A stretch of 13,089 bases of DNA from assembly GCA_947472705.1 (NCBI GenBank), contig CANJDA010000050.1, forward strand, positions 1 to 13,089, read 5' to 3'. Every line of letters begins with the position of its first letter. Position 1 is the stretch's first letter. Positions 5,687 through 13,089 of this stretch are shown piece by piece. Under the pieces are notes generated by a model, which was given only the letters and a program-made list of their open reading frames with translations, did not search any database and was not told the DNA's origin. Source of the stretch: Flavobacteriaceae bacterium (GTDB lineage Bacteria > Bacteroidota > Bacteroidia > Flavobacteriales > Flavobacteriaceae). The translations under genes were made by a program, and so were the position numbers.

Positions 5687-6943
5687 TTACTTACCTCTTA
5701 TGATTTCTACGGGGTCAATTTTACTGGCTTTCAAAGCTGGGAACAAACCAGCAATAAAAGTGGTTACCAAAGCAAACGAAATTCCAATCACATAAAACAA
5801 TGGATTGTAATTTATGGGATAGGTTGTAATTGTTGGTAATGCTGCAGTATTAAAAGGAATATTGTCAATAATTTTAGTAAAAACAAATCCGAATAGAAGT
5901 CCGAAAACGCCACCTGTTAAACCTATAATCATAGAAAGCGAAATGAAAATCCACTTCACATCATTTCCTGAAAAACCCGTAGCTTTAAGAATGGCAATAC
6001 TGTCCATCTTTTCAAAAATCATCATATTCAGAATATTATAAATTCCAAACCCTGCAACGATTAACAATACAATTCCAACAGCATAGGAAATAATACTTCT
6101 AACGGAACTCCCGGTTTCAAATTGTGAGTTGGCCGTTTGATAATCAATCGCATCCAAATCAAATTTTTCGTGAAATTCCTTTGCCACAGCAGGTGCCGAA
6201 GTGATATCAAATAATTTTATTTGAATATCTGTGATATAATTTGTGGCCTCGCCTAATAGTTTTTGGGCTGTTGCCAAAGAGGTGTAGCTGCTAACGTCAT
6301 CTATTTCAGCAATACCTATTTGAGATATTCCGACAATTTTTAATGAGGCTAAATTTCCTTTGGCTGTAGTTATTTTAATGATATCTCCTTTGACCAAAAG
6401 CATTTTATCTGCTAAACCTTTACCAATGATAATACTATTGTTTTGGTCTAAATCGGCTATATTACCTTCAATAATATAATCACTCAAGGTGAATAATTTT
6501 TCTTCAGCAGGCACATCTATTCCACTAATTATCCCCGAAATTTCAATAGTTCCCGAATTAAAAAATACGGGGGTAGTTATTTTGGGGGCAACGTCAATTA
6601 TGCGACTGTCTTGTTTTAAATTATGAATTATGGCTTTGCTATTGTATATCGATTTGCCTCTATCTTTTGGTTTTATTGATGAGACAAAATTGATGTTTTT
6701 TTTATAGTCTTCAGACAGCATTATAGGCTGGTCTTCAGAAGGTTTAATTTCGTTATATAAACGAACATGTGGTGTTCTATTGAGCATTAAACCATCGAGT
6801 AAATCATTCAAACCATTCATAAAACTCACCAACGAAATGAACATCGCTATGCCAAAAGTAACTCCTACAGCTGCTACGATGGTTTGTTTCAATCGAGCGC
6901 GAAGCAAGTGGAAAGCGATATTAAAAATAAGTTTGAAGTTCAT
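5687..6943 (-). CDS. ABC transporter permease, MacB/FtsX family
   Basis: A 418-residue inner-membrane protein with the four-helix layout of MacB/LolC/LolE permeases. TM1 is at about 21-43, a large periplasmic domain spans about 44-282 (MacB_PCD type), and TM2-TM4 lie at about 283-309, 331-358 and 381-403. The short cytosolic loop EKMDSIAILKATGFSGNDVK after TM2 is the usual ATPase-coupling segment, and the C-terminus FPALKASKIDPVEIIRG is highly characteristic. Its ATG shares one base with the adaptor's stop (TAATG on the minus strand) and its stop lies one base before the ATPase ATG, so the three proteins are made in a fixed ratio. A single permease gene suggests a homodimer as in MacB; the LolCDE system uses an adaptor-free arrangement, so the adjacent adaptor points to MacAB-like efflux. 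Confidence 0.95.
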   Translation of the reverse strand: MNFKLIFNIAFHLLRARLKQTIVAAVGVTFGIAMFISLVSFMNGLNDLLDGLMLNRTPHVRLYNEIKPSEDQPIMLSEDYKKNINFVSSIKPKDRGKSIYNSKAIIHNLKQDSRIIDVAPKITTPVFFNSGTIEISGIISGIDVPAEEKLFTLSDYIIEGNIADLDQNNSIIIGKGLADKMLLVKGDIIKITTAKGNLASLKIVGISQIGIAEIDDVSSYTSLATAQKLLGEATNYITDIQIKLFDITSAPAVAKEFHEKFDLDAIDYQTANSQFETGSSVRSIISYAVGIVLLIVAGFGIYNILNMMIFEKMDSIAILKATGFSGNDVKWIFISLSMIIGLTGGVFGLLFGFVFTKIIDNIPFNTAALPTITTYPINYNPLFYVIGISFALVTTFIAGLFPALKASKIDPVEIIRGK

Positions 6944-8034
6944 TAGTTGGGTTTGTATATTTTATCTTCTGCTTTCAACCCTTCCAGAATTTCAACATTT
7001 TGATAATCGTTTAAACCAATTTTTACTTTGCGTTTTTCATCTTCGTTTACCAATACATATTCATCGTTTATCAAATAGCTCTTAGGAATGGTCAAGACCT
7101 CTTTTTTGGTTTGAATTATAATATTGGCTTCAGCGGTAAGATTTGGATATAATTTTGGTGGCAGTGTATCAAAATGAGCTTCTATTTTAAAAGTTCTAGA
7201 ACGCTCATCCATGATAGGATAAATTTTAGTTACCTTAGCATTAAAAGATTTCCCTTTGTAGCTATCTAAAGTAACAACAACTTTCTGTCCTACCACAACC
7301 TTAACCATGTCGTATTCATCAACGTCTAATTCAAGCAAATAAGCATTTTTCTTTCCTATAACAGCTAAGGGCATTTGAGGTGTGATTAATGTACCTTCTT
7401 TTACAAGCACATCGAATAATTCTCCTGAAAAGGCACTTTTTACATCAAAATCACTTTGTGCTTTTTCACTTATTTTAAGGTTATTACTGTTCTTATATTG
7501 ATCATTTTTTAATTGAATTCTTAATTGTGATAACTGTTTTACCGCAGCTTCATAATTGGATTTTGAATTCTTATAAGCTAGTTCTACTCGTTCATAATCT
7601 ACTTCTGAAATCACATTGTATTGTTTAATGTTTTTATTTCGATTGTAAACCGACTGATCTAAGGTAAGCTTGTCTTTAGCAGTCTGAACTTTGGTTTCCA
7701 TTTCAGCAATTTTATCTTGAATATAACGACTGTTTTCATTACTCAATTGATAAGCTAAACGCGCATTCTCTGTATTAAGAGACGCTTTATCGCTTTCAAT
7801 TTGAAATAGAGATTGACCTTGCACAATCGATTGTCCAACTACAACATTAATTTTTTGCAAAACTCCATTTACTGTTGCATAAACGGTATATTGATTTTCT
7901 GATTTGACAACACCAGAAGCATAGACACTTTCAGTAATAGTTCCTTTGGTAGGTTTGATTTCTCCTTTGTCTTTTTTAGTGCAGGAAACCAAAAAAATAA
8001 TCGAAAAGAAAAGTAGAATTTTATGTAATTTCAT
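6943..8034 (-). CDS. Periplasmic adaptor lipoprotein (HlyD/MacA-like membrane fusion protein)
   Basis: A 363-residue adaptor that would bridge the MacB-type permease to an outer-membrane channel. The N-terminus is a lipoprotein signal peptide with lipobox LVSC (Cys18). The residues after it (TKKDK) do not look like the acidic Bacteroidota surface-export signal, so a periplasm-facing anchor is likely. Order: first lipoyl half about 49-82 (NGVLQKINVVVGQSIVQGQ), coiled-coil hairpin about 86-185, second lipoyl half about 196-227 (SAFSGELFDVLVKEGTLI), beta-barrel about 230-305, membrane-proximal domain to the end. It is the first gene of the operon and is probably transcribed from the -7 element at 8064-8071. 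No TolC-type outer-membrane gene is present here, so the channel must be encoded elsewhere. Confidence 0.92.
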   Translation of the reverse strand: MKLHKILLFFSIIFLVSCTKKDKGEIKPTKGTITESVYASGVVKSENQYTVYATVNGVLQKINVVVGQSIVQGQSLFQIESDKASLNTENARLAYQLSNENSRYIQDKIAEMETKVQTAKDKLTLDQSVYNRNKNIKQYNVISEVDYERVELAYKNSKSNYEAAVKQLSQLRIQLKNDQYKNSNNLKISEKAQSDFDVKSAFSGELFDVLVKEGTLITPQMPLAVIGKKNAYLLELDVDEYDMVKVVVGQKVVVTLDSYKGKSFNAKVTKIYPIMDERSRTFKIEAHFDTLPPKLYPNLTAEANIIIQTKKEVLTIPKSYLINDEYVLVNEDEKRKVKIGLNDYQNVEILEGLKAEDKIYKPN

Positions 8035-8063
8035 TTAATTGTCATTTAGCAATTTTTGACACT

Positions 8064-8071
8064 CAAATTTA
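8064..8071 (-). promoter_or_regulatory. Candidate -7 element (TAaaTTTG) for the ABC operon
   Basis: On the minus strand, TAAATTTG matches TAnnTTTG and lies about 30 bases before the adaptor ATG (8034). No clear -33 TTTG is found at the right distance. The glyA terminator just upstream supports a separate transcription start here. Confidence 0.5.
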
Positions 8072-8107
8072 CAACAATTCGATGCTTTAAAGCCTAACAA
8101 TTATCAT

Positions 8108-8136
8108 AAAAAAAGTCTTCCCTTAGGAAGACTTTT
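8108..8136 (-). terminator. Rho-independent terminator of glyA
   Basis: AAAAGTCTTCC (8111-8121) pairs with GGAAGACTTTT (8126-8136) around a 4-base loop. Read on the minus strand the hairpin runs into seven T residues (8114-8108). It starts 28 bases after the glyA stop and insulates the ABC operon from glyA. Confidence 0.93.
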
Positions 8137-8164
8137 AATTAGTGTCTGAATATTAAAAATTGGC

Positions 8165-9439
8165 TTAATAAACAAAAATAGCTCTTTCGCTCATCATTTC
8201 GTTTACTTCATCAGCTATACTTTCTAGCAGCTCTTCATTAGTACTGTTCATTAATACCCTGTCAATTAAATCTACTATAGTTTCCATATCACTTTCAACC
8301 AAACCACGAGTAGTAATGGCCGGAGTCCCTACACGAATTCCTGAAGTGACAAAAGGTGATTTATCATCAAAAGGAACCATATTTTTATTCACAGTTATTT
8401 CAGCTTTACCTAATGCATTTTCTGCTTCTTTACCAGAAATGTTTTTATTTCTTAAATCGATTAGCATCATGTGATTGTCTGTGCCGCCTGAAATAATGTG
8501 ATATCCTCTTTTTACGAAGGCGGAAGCCATAGCTTTAGCATTTTTCTGTACTTGCATTGCATATGTAAAAAACTCATCCGATAAAGCTTCACCGAAAGCT
8601 ACCGCTTTAGCCGCAATAATATGTTCTAAAGGTCCACCTTGATTACCAGGAAAAACGGCCATATCCAAGACATGCGACATCATTCTGATTTCTCCTTTTG
8701 GAGTGGTTAATCCCCATGGATTTTCGAAATCTTTCCCCATCATTATCATACCACCTCTTGGACCACGCAAAGTTTTGTGCGTTGTGGTTGTTACTATATG
8801 ACAATGTGGAATTGGATCATTCATCAATCCTTTGGCAATTAAACCAGCAGGATGTGAAATATCAGCTAATAAAAGTGCGCCAACACTATCAGCTATTTCG
8901 CGGAATCGCTTAAAATCCATATCACGAGAATAGGCAGAAGCACCAGCGATAATCATTTTTGGCATTTCTCTTGTGGCTATTTCTTGAATTTTATCATAAT
9001 TCAAAACACCTGTTTCTTGATCAACACCATAAAATACAGGAGCATATAATTTCCCTGAAAAATTCACTGGAGAACCATGTGTCAAGTGACCACCATGAGA
9101 TAAATCAAAACCTAAGATTTTGTCTCCCGGTTTTAAACAAGCAGCATAAACTGCTGTATTGGCTTGGGAACCAGAGTGTGGTTGCACGTTTACATATTCG
9201 GCTCCAAACAAAGCTTTTGCTCTATCAATAGCAATTTGTTCGATGACATCTACTACTTCACAGCCACCATAATAACGTTTACCAGGATAACCTTCTGCAT
9301 ACTTGTTGGTCAATACCGAACCAGCAGCTTCCATTACTTGATCACTCACAAAGTTCTCAGAAGCAATAAGTTCTATACCCTGTATTTGTCTTTCTTGTTC
9401 CTCAAGAATAAGGTCAAAAATTTGTTCGTCGCGTTGCAT
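8165..9439 (-). CDS. glyA: Serine hydroxymethyltransferase
   Basis: PLP-dependent cytosolic enzyme (EC 2.1.2.1) that interconverts serine plus tetrahydrofolate with glycine plus 5,10-methylene-tetrahydrofolate, the main source of one-carbon units. At 424 residues it is full length. Recognisable motifs are IELIASENFVS (22-32), YAEGYPGKRYYGGCE (47-61), the cofactor-contacting LADISHPAG (Asp193, His196) and TTTTHKTLRGPRGG with Lys222 as the Schiff-base lysine. The start MQRDEQIF is a normal N-terminus, and the gene has a -7 element upstream and a strong terminator downstream, so it is probably monocistronic. It is divergent from fahA and close to gcvT, whose product feeds the same methylene-tetrahydrofolate and glycine pool. 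Identification is secure. Confidence 0.98.
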   Translation of the reverse strand: MQRDEQIFDLILEEQERQIQGIELIASENFVSDQVMEAAGSVLTNKYAEGYPGKRYYGGCEVVDVIEQIAIDRAKALFGAEYVNVQPHSGSQANTAVYAACLKPGDKILGFDLSHGGHLTHGSPVNFSGKLYAPVFYGVDQETGVLNYDKIQEIATREMPKMIIAGASAYSRDMDFKRFREIADSVGALLLADISHPAGLIAKGLMNDPIPHCHIVTTTTHKTLRGPRGGMIMMGKDFENPWGLTTPKGEIRMMSHVLDMAVFPGNQGGPLEHIIAAKAVAFGEALSDEFFTYAMQVQKNAKAMASAFVKRGYHIISGGTDNHMMLIDLRNKNISGKEAENALGKAEITVNKNMVPFDDKSPFVTSGIRVGTPAITTRGLVESDMETIVDLIDRVLMNSTNEELLESIADEVNEMMSERAIFVY

Positions 9440-9465
9440 TTGAATTTATTTCATTAAATTGAGGT

Positions 9466-9473
9466 CAAAATTA
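9466..9473 (-). promoter_or_regulatory. glyA: Candidate -7 element (TAatTTTG) for glyA
   Basis: On the minus strand, TAATTTTG matches the TAnnTTTG consensus and ends 26 bases before the glyA ATG (9439). A good -33 element is not visible. It lies in the 108-base divergent region shared with the fahA promoter. Confidence 0.5.
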
Positions 9474-9482
9474 CAAAAATGG

Positions 9483-9513
9483 TTTGTTACTTTGATAGTA
9501 AATGATATATTTG
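9483..9513 (+). promoter_or_regulatory. Bacteroidota-type promoter for fahA (and probably gcvT onward)
   Basis: TTTG (9483-9486) and TAtaTTTG (9506-9513) are separated by exactly 19 bases, the consensus Flavobacterium arrangement. The -7 element ends 34 bases before the fahA ATG at 9548. No purine-rich ribosome binding site precedes the ATG, as usual in this phylum. Confidence 0.75.
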
Positions 9514-9547
9514 ATTACTAATTTTTCAACATAAAATCAACATTACA

Positions 9548-10831
9548 ATGCCCATTACTACTAATAATCCCGAAAGAAAATCTTGGCTTTCAGTGCCTGT
9601 AAACACTGACTTTCCTATTCAAAATATACCTTTTGGCGTTTTCTTAACCAAGGAAGACGTAATCACCATTGGTACCCGAATTGGAGATTATGCTATTGAT
9701 TTAGGAGCCTTACAACAACTGAATTATTTTGATGGGATTGACTTGACCGATGATATGTTCATGCAAGATACTTTGAATGATTTTATTTCAGATGGTAAAA
9801 AAACCTGGCGATTGGTTCGTAACCGCATCAGTGATGTTTTTGAACAAAGCAATCCAAAACTACGAGATAATCAAGAGCATCGTGACATAGTAATTTTTAA
9901 AATGGAAGATGTAGAAATGCAGTTACCCGTATTAATTGGTGATTACACAGATTTCTATTCAAGCAAAGAACATGCGACTAACGTAGGTAAAATGTTCCGT
10001 GACCCTGAAAATGCTTTGTTGCCCAACTGGCTTCACATTCCGGTAGGTTATCACGGAAGAAGTTCTACTATAGTTCCTTCTGGAATTCCGGTACATCGCC
10101 CCATGGGACAAACCTTGCCAAATGGCGAAACTACTCCTGTTTTTGGCCCATCCCGTTTGGTTGATTTTGAATTAGAAACAGCTTTTATCACTACAGATGC
10201 TAACATCATGGGGGAAAATATTCCGATTAATGAAGCTGAAGATTATATTTTCGGAATGGTATTATTGAACGATTGGAGTGCTCGTGACATTCAGAAATGG
10301 GAATATGTACCCCTTGGCCCTTTCTTAGCAAAGAACTTTGCTTCTTCAATATCGCCTTGGATAGTAACCATGGATGCTTTAGAGCCTTTTAAAACCAAAG
10401 GGCCTAAGCAAGAACCTACACCACTTCCCTATTTACAACAAAAAGGTAAAAATGCATACGATATTAATTTAGAAGTTTATATCGAACCTGAAAATGTAGC
10501 ACCTTCATTAGTTTCAAAATCCAATTTCAAATATATGTATTGGTCCATGGCACAACAATTAACACACCATACATCTAATGGTTGCCGAGTGAATTCAGGG
10601 GATATGATGGGGTCAGGAACTATTTCTGGTCCAACAGAAGAAAGCTTTGGTTCGATGTTAGAATTGACTTGGGGTGGAAAAAACCCTATAAAAATGAAAG
10701 ACGGTAGTGAGCGTAAATTTATTAATGATAATGATACAGTTACCATGAAAGGTTATTGTCAAAATAGCTCTGTTAGAATTGGTTTTGGTGAGGTTTCGAC
10801 TAAACTATTACCTCCTTTCGTTAGAAAATAA
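9548..10831 (+). CDS. fahA: Fumarylacetoacetase
   Basis: Cytosolic hydrolase (EC 3.7.1.2) that splits 4-fumarylacetoacetate into fumarate and acetoacetate, the last step of phenylalanine/tyrosine breakdown via homogentisate. At 427 residues it has the usual two-part structure, an N-terminal SH3-like domain to about 125 and then the catalytic domain. The active site is intact and offset by nine from the well-studied mouse enzyme: metal ligands Asp135, Glu208, Glu210 and Asp242, and catalytic His142 in DFYSSKEHATNVG. Further signatures are PVGYHGRSSTIVPSG and LLNDWSARDIQKWEYVPLGP. No other tyrosine-pathway gene lies in the window. Its stop is 39 bases before gcvT, with no terminator or good -7 element between, so the two are likely co-transcribed from 9483-9513. 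Confidence 0.97.
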   Translation: MPITTNNPERKSWLSVPVNTDFPIQNIPFGVFLTKEDVITIGTRIGDYAIDLGALQQLNYFDGIDLTDDMFMQDTLNDFISDGKKTWRLVRNRISDVFEQSNPKLRDNQEHRDIVIFKMEDVEMQLPVLIGDYTDFYSSKEHATNVGKMFRDPENALLPNWLHIPVGYHGRSSTIVPSGIPVHRPMGQTLPNGETTPVFGPSRLVDFELETAFITTDANIMGENIPINEAEDYIFGMVLLNDWSARDIQKWEYVPLGPFLAKNFASSISPWIVTMDALEPFKTKGPKQEPTPLPYLQQKGKNAYDINLEVYIEPENVAPSLVSKSNFKYMYWSMAQQLTHHTSNGCRVNSGDMMGSGTISGPTEESFGSMLELTWGGKNPIKMKDGSERKFINDNDTVTMKGYCQNSSVRIGFGEVSTKLLPPFVRK

Positions 10832-10870
10832 ACAATATAAATACATACTTTAATATTACAATTAATTATA

Positions 10871-11953
10871 ATGAAAAATACTGCTTTAACACACATTCAC
10901 GAAAGTTTAGGTGCCAAAATGGTTCCGTTTGCGGGATATAATATGCCAGTTCAATATGAAGGCGTTAATGCCGAACATGAAACCGTGAGAAATAGTGTGG
11001 GTGTCTTTGATGTGTCTCATATGGGTGAATTTTTATTGACAGGTGAAAATGCCTTAGCTTTAATACAAAAAGTTACTTCCAATGATGCTTCGGTATTAGA
11101 AATCGGAAGAGCACAATATTCTTGTTTGCCTAATAATGATGGTGGAATTGTAGATGATTTAATCGTCTACAGAATGAAAGAAAACCAATATTTATTGGTT
11201 GTAAACGCTTCTAATATTGATAAAGATTGGAATTGGATTTCTTCACACAATAATTTAGGTGTGGAAATGCGCAATATTTCAGAAGACTATTCCTTATTGG
11301 CAATTCAAGGTCCAAAAGCGGTTGAAGCTATGCAATCGTTAACATCCGTTGATTTATCTGCCATTAAATATTACCATTTTGAGGTAGGTCCGTTTGCCGG
11401 AGTAGAGCATGTTATCATTTCTGCAACTGGTTATACGGGTTCGGGTGGATTTGAAATTTATTGCAAAAATGAAGATGCTGAACAAGTATGGAATAAAGTA
11501 TTTGAAGCAGGAGCTGCTTTTGGAATTAAACCAATAGGACTTGCTGCTCGTGACACTTTGAGATTAGAAATGGGATTTTGTTTATATGGAAATGATATCA
11601 ACGATACGACATCTCCTTTAGAAGCTGGATTGGGATGGATTACCAAATTCACTAAAGAGTTTACCAATGCAGAAAACCTAAAAAAGCAAAAAGAAGCAGG
11701 AGTATCTAAAAAACTAGTTGGATTTGAATTAGTTGAAAGAGGCATTCCTCGTCACGATTATGAAATTGTTGATGCGGACGGAAATAACATTGGCATTGTA
11801 ACTTCGGGAACTATGGCCCCTTCATTGGGTAAGGGAATTGGGATGGGGTATGTAAAAACAGCATTTGCAGCTGTTGATAGCGATATCTACATTCAAATCA
11901 GAAATAATAAAGTAAAGGCCAAAGTGGTTAAATTGCCTTTCTATAAAAAATAA
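10871..11953 (+). CDS. gcvT: Glycine cleavage system T protein (aminomethyltransferase)
   Basis: T protein (EC 2.1.2.10) of the glycine cleavage complex; it takes the aminomethyl group from lipoylated GcvH and yields ammonia and 5,10-methylene-tetrahydrofolate. At 360 residues it has the normal bacterial length. Family motifs are HESLGAKMVPFAGYNMPVQY near the N-terminus, GVFDVSHMG (44-52), GGIVDDLIVYR holding the catalytic aspartate (Asp95 or Asp96), SATGYTGSGGFEIY, and GLAARDTLRLEMG before the C-terminal barrel with TSGTMAPSLGKGIGMGYV. The H and P protein genes are not here, as in many genomes where the gcv genes are scattered. The protease gene starts 4 bases after its stop. Identification is secure. 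Confidence 0.97.
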   Translation: MKNTALTHIHESLGAKMVPFAGYNMPVQYEGVNAEHETVRNSVGVFDVSHMGEFLLTGENALALIQKVTSNDASVLEIGRAQYSCLPNNDGGIVDDLIVYRMKENQYLLVVNASNIDKDWNWISSHNNLGVEMRNISEDYSLLAIQGPKAVEAMQSLTSVDLSAIKYYHFEVGPFAGVEHVIISATGYTGSGGFEIYCKNEDAEQVWNKVFEAGAAFGIKPIGLAARDTLRLEMGFCLYGNDINDTTSPLEAGLGWITKFTKEFTNAENLKKQKEAGVSKKLVGFELVERGIPRHDYEIVDADGNNIGIVTSGTMAPSLGKGIGMGYVKTAFAAVDSDIYIQIRNNKVKAKVVKLPFYKK

Positions 11954-11957
11954 AACT

Positions 11958-13089
11958 GTGAAAAGAATCAACATAGCATTTTTGCTGTTTCCGCTATTTT
12001 TCTTTGGTCAAACCGAAAAGAATCCATGCGAAACGTTGTCAAAAATCAATGCGATGATTCAAGAACAACACTACAGACCCAAACCGATAGACGATAGTTT
12101 ATCGGTTTATGTTTTTAAAACTTTTTTAAATCAGTTAGACGAAGAAAATAGATTGTTTTTAGAACCCGAAATCAACGTCCTTAAAAAACATCAATACAAG
12201 ATAGACGATTACATTCTATCCAAAAACTGTGAATTCCTTCATGAATTTTATGTGGCATACAATAAAACAATTACTCGTTATTCAACTTTAATTTCAGCCA
12301 TTGAAAAAGAGCCTTTTCCATTAAACAGTACTGAGAAGGTTGTTTTTTCGAAAGATCCATTTCCTTATGTTAAAGATGAGGCCGAGATTAAACGATTATA
12401 CAAAAAAAGATTACTCTTCAATATACTTCGTGATGTGGCCGAATTAAGTACTAATAAAGATTCGTTAACTGCCAATTTTGAATCACTTGCCCAAAAAAGT
12501 AAAGTCAAAACTTTTGAAAGAGCTAAATGCAAAATAGGAAGCTTCCAATATACTGAAGCCGAATTTCAAGGGGTTTTCTTTAATGTTTTTTGTTCTTATT
12601 TTGATCCACACACCGAATACTTTTCTGAAAATGAAAAATCCAGTTTCTTTTCTACTGTAAGCTCAGACAATATGACTTTTGGCTTATATGTATCGATGAC
12701 CGATAAAGATGAAATGGCTGTTGATGATATAATTCCTGGTAGTTCTGCTTATTTTTCAGAGAAAATTGATAAAGGTGATTTATTATTGAAAATCAAATAT
12801 GGTAATGATGTATATGAAATGGGCTGTGCTTCGATGAAAAAAATTGACGAAATCATCAGCTCCAATGAATACAAGGCGGCTGATTTTACATTCAGAAAGA
12901 AAAGTGGCGAAATCTACAATGTAAGTTTGGTCAAAAAAATCATGAAGGATTACCAAAACAATGTCTATAGTTTTAAAATCAAAAAAGACAATGCTATTTA
13001 TGGATATATCAGAATTCCAAGCTTCTACTCTACTTTTGAAAACGGGAAATCAAATGTTAGTAATGATGTTTCAAAAGAAATCTACAAAC
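11958..13089 (+). CDS. Tail-specific (C-terminal processing) protease, Prc/S41 family, 3' end outside the window
   Basis: The N-terminal 377 residues of a periplasmic serine protease; the frame is open to the right edge. The start is GTG at 11958, four bases after the gcvT stop: it gives a signal peptide (VKRINIAFLLFPLFFFGQ) and no better start was found in frame. An N-terminal helical domain (about 20-210) has the Prc pattern INAMIQEQHYRPKPID and NQLDEENRLFLEPE. Then come the conserved CSYFDPHTEYFSE (Asp216), a PDZ domain from about 236 (NMTFGLYV, then VDDIIPGSSAY, KGDLLLKI), and the start of the S41 core (YGYIRIPSFYSTF). The catalytic Ser and Lys lie beyond the window, so activity cannot be judged. 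Such enzymes trim C-termini of envelope proteins. Its tight spacing to gcvT suggests shared transcription rather than shared function. Confidence 0.88.
   Translation, partial: MKRINIAFLLFPLFFFGQTEKNPCETLSKINAMIQEQHYRPKPIDDSLSVYVFKTFLNQLDEENRLFLEPEINVLKKHQYKIDDYILSKNCEFLHEFYVAYNKTITRYSTLISAIEKEPFPLNSTEKVVFSKDPFPYVKDEAEIKRLYKKRLLFNILRDVAELSTNKDSLTANFESLAQKSKVKTFERAKCKIGSFQYTEAEFQGVFFNVFCSYFDPHTEYFSENEKSSFFSTVSSDNMTFGLYVSMTDKDEMAVDDIIPGSSAYFSEKIDKGDLLLKIKYGNDVYEMGCASMKKIDEIISSNEYKAADFTFRKKSGEIYNVSLVKKIMKDYQNNVYSFKIKKDNAIYGYIRIPSFYSTFENGKSNVSNDVSKEIYK
12081..12108 (+). repeat. Inverted repeat inside the start of the protease gene
   Basis: AAACCGATA (12081-12089) and TATCGGTTT (12100-12108) are exact 9-base reverse complements with a 10-base loop, about 120 bases into the coding region, followed by a T-rich stretch (ATGTTTTTAAAAC). 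In RNA it would form a hairpin. Confidence 0.45.

Noticed and set aside
6780..7085. Plus-strand frame spanning the permease/adaptor junction
   Set aside because: It is antisense to both coding ends of a tightly coupled operon and encodes nothing recognisable.
8698..9457. Plus-strand open frames across glyA
   Set aside because: They lie antisense to a clearly conserved enzyme, have no recognisable domains and no promoter of their own.
10832..10870. Glycine riboswitch ahead of gcvT
   Set aside because: The gap from fahA is only 39 bases, far too short for the aptamer, and no riboswitch core is visible.
10477..11745. Minus-strand open frames across fahA and gcvT
   Set aside because: They are antisense shadows of two secure genes, with atypical composition and no family features.
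1..13089. CRISPR array, transposon, prophage or integration site
   Set aside because: No spaced direct repeats, transposase or integrase genes, terminal inverted repeats or tRNA-derived sites were seen; the genes look like ordinary flavobacterial chromosome.

Overview
The window looks like chromosomal DNA of a flavobacterium-like member of the Bacteroidota. The base composition is AT-rich and the starts lack clear Shine-Dalgarno sequences. Several upstream regions carry the Bacteroidota-type -7 element TAnnTTTG, twice with a TTTG -33 element at good spacing. One secreted protein ends in a type IX secretion (T9SS) sorting domain of the kind common in Flavobacterium. I saw no rRNA, tRNA, CRISPR array, insertion sequence or integration site. 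No gene-free stretch exceeds 300 bases; the longest is about 243 bases (3203-3445).

Left block (1-4338, plus strand): a signalling cluster made of a multi-PAS histidine kinase cut by the left edge, a small Hpt phosphotransfer protein overlapping it by 14 bases, and a LytTR-type response regulator 11 bases further on. Next, from its own likely promoter, comes a small exported protein that is essentially a lone T9SS C-terminal module, closed by a good terminator. The kinase as seen has no receiver domain, so the partner of the Hpt protein is an open question. This block is the best candidate for an undescribed system.

Middle block (4339-8136): a cysteine-rich pentapeptide-repeat protein on the plus strand has a strong Bacteroidota promoter overlaid by an inverted repeat. 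Its 3' end overlaps by 8 bases the end of a minus-strand efflux-type operon. That operon reads, in transcription order, periplasmic lipoprotein adaptor (HlyD/RND-MFP type), MacB/FtsX-type permease, LolD/MacB-type ATPase. Its junctions are a 1-base overlap and a 1-base gap, so the three proteins are almost certainly made together as one transporter.

Right block (8165-13089): glyA (serine hydroxymethyltransferase) runs leftward into a strong terminator. Divergently, fumarylacetoacetase (last step of tyrosine breakdown), gcvT (glycine cleavage T protein) and the start of a tail-specific protease (Prc/S41 type, cut by the right edge) run rightward with short gaps. GlyA and GcvT share the glycine/5,10-methylene-tetrahydrofolate pool. 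The protease gene begins at a GTG four bases after gcvT and is easy to miss. These are ordinary housekeeping genes.
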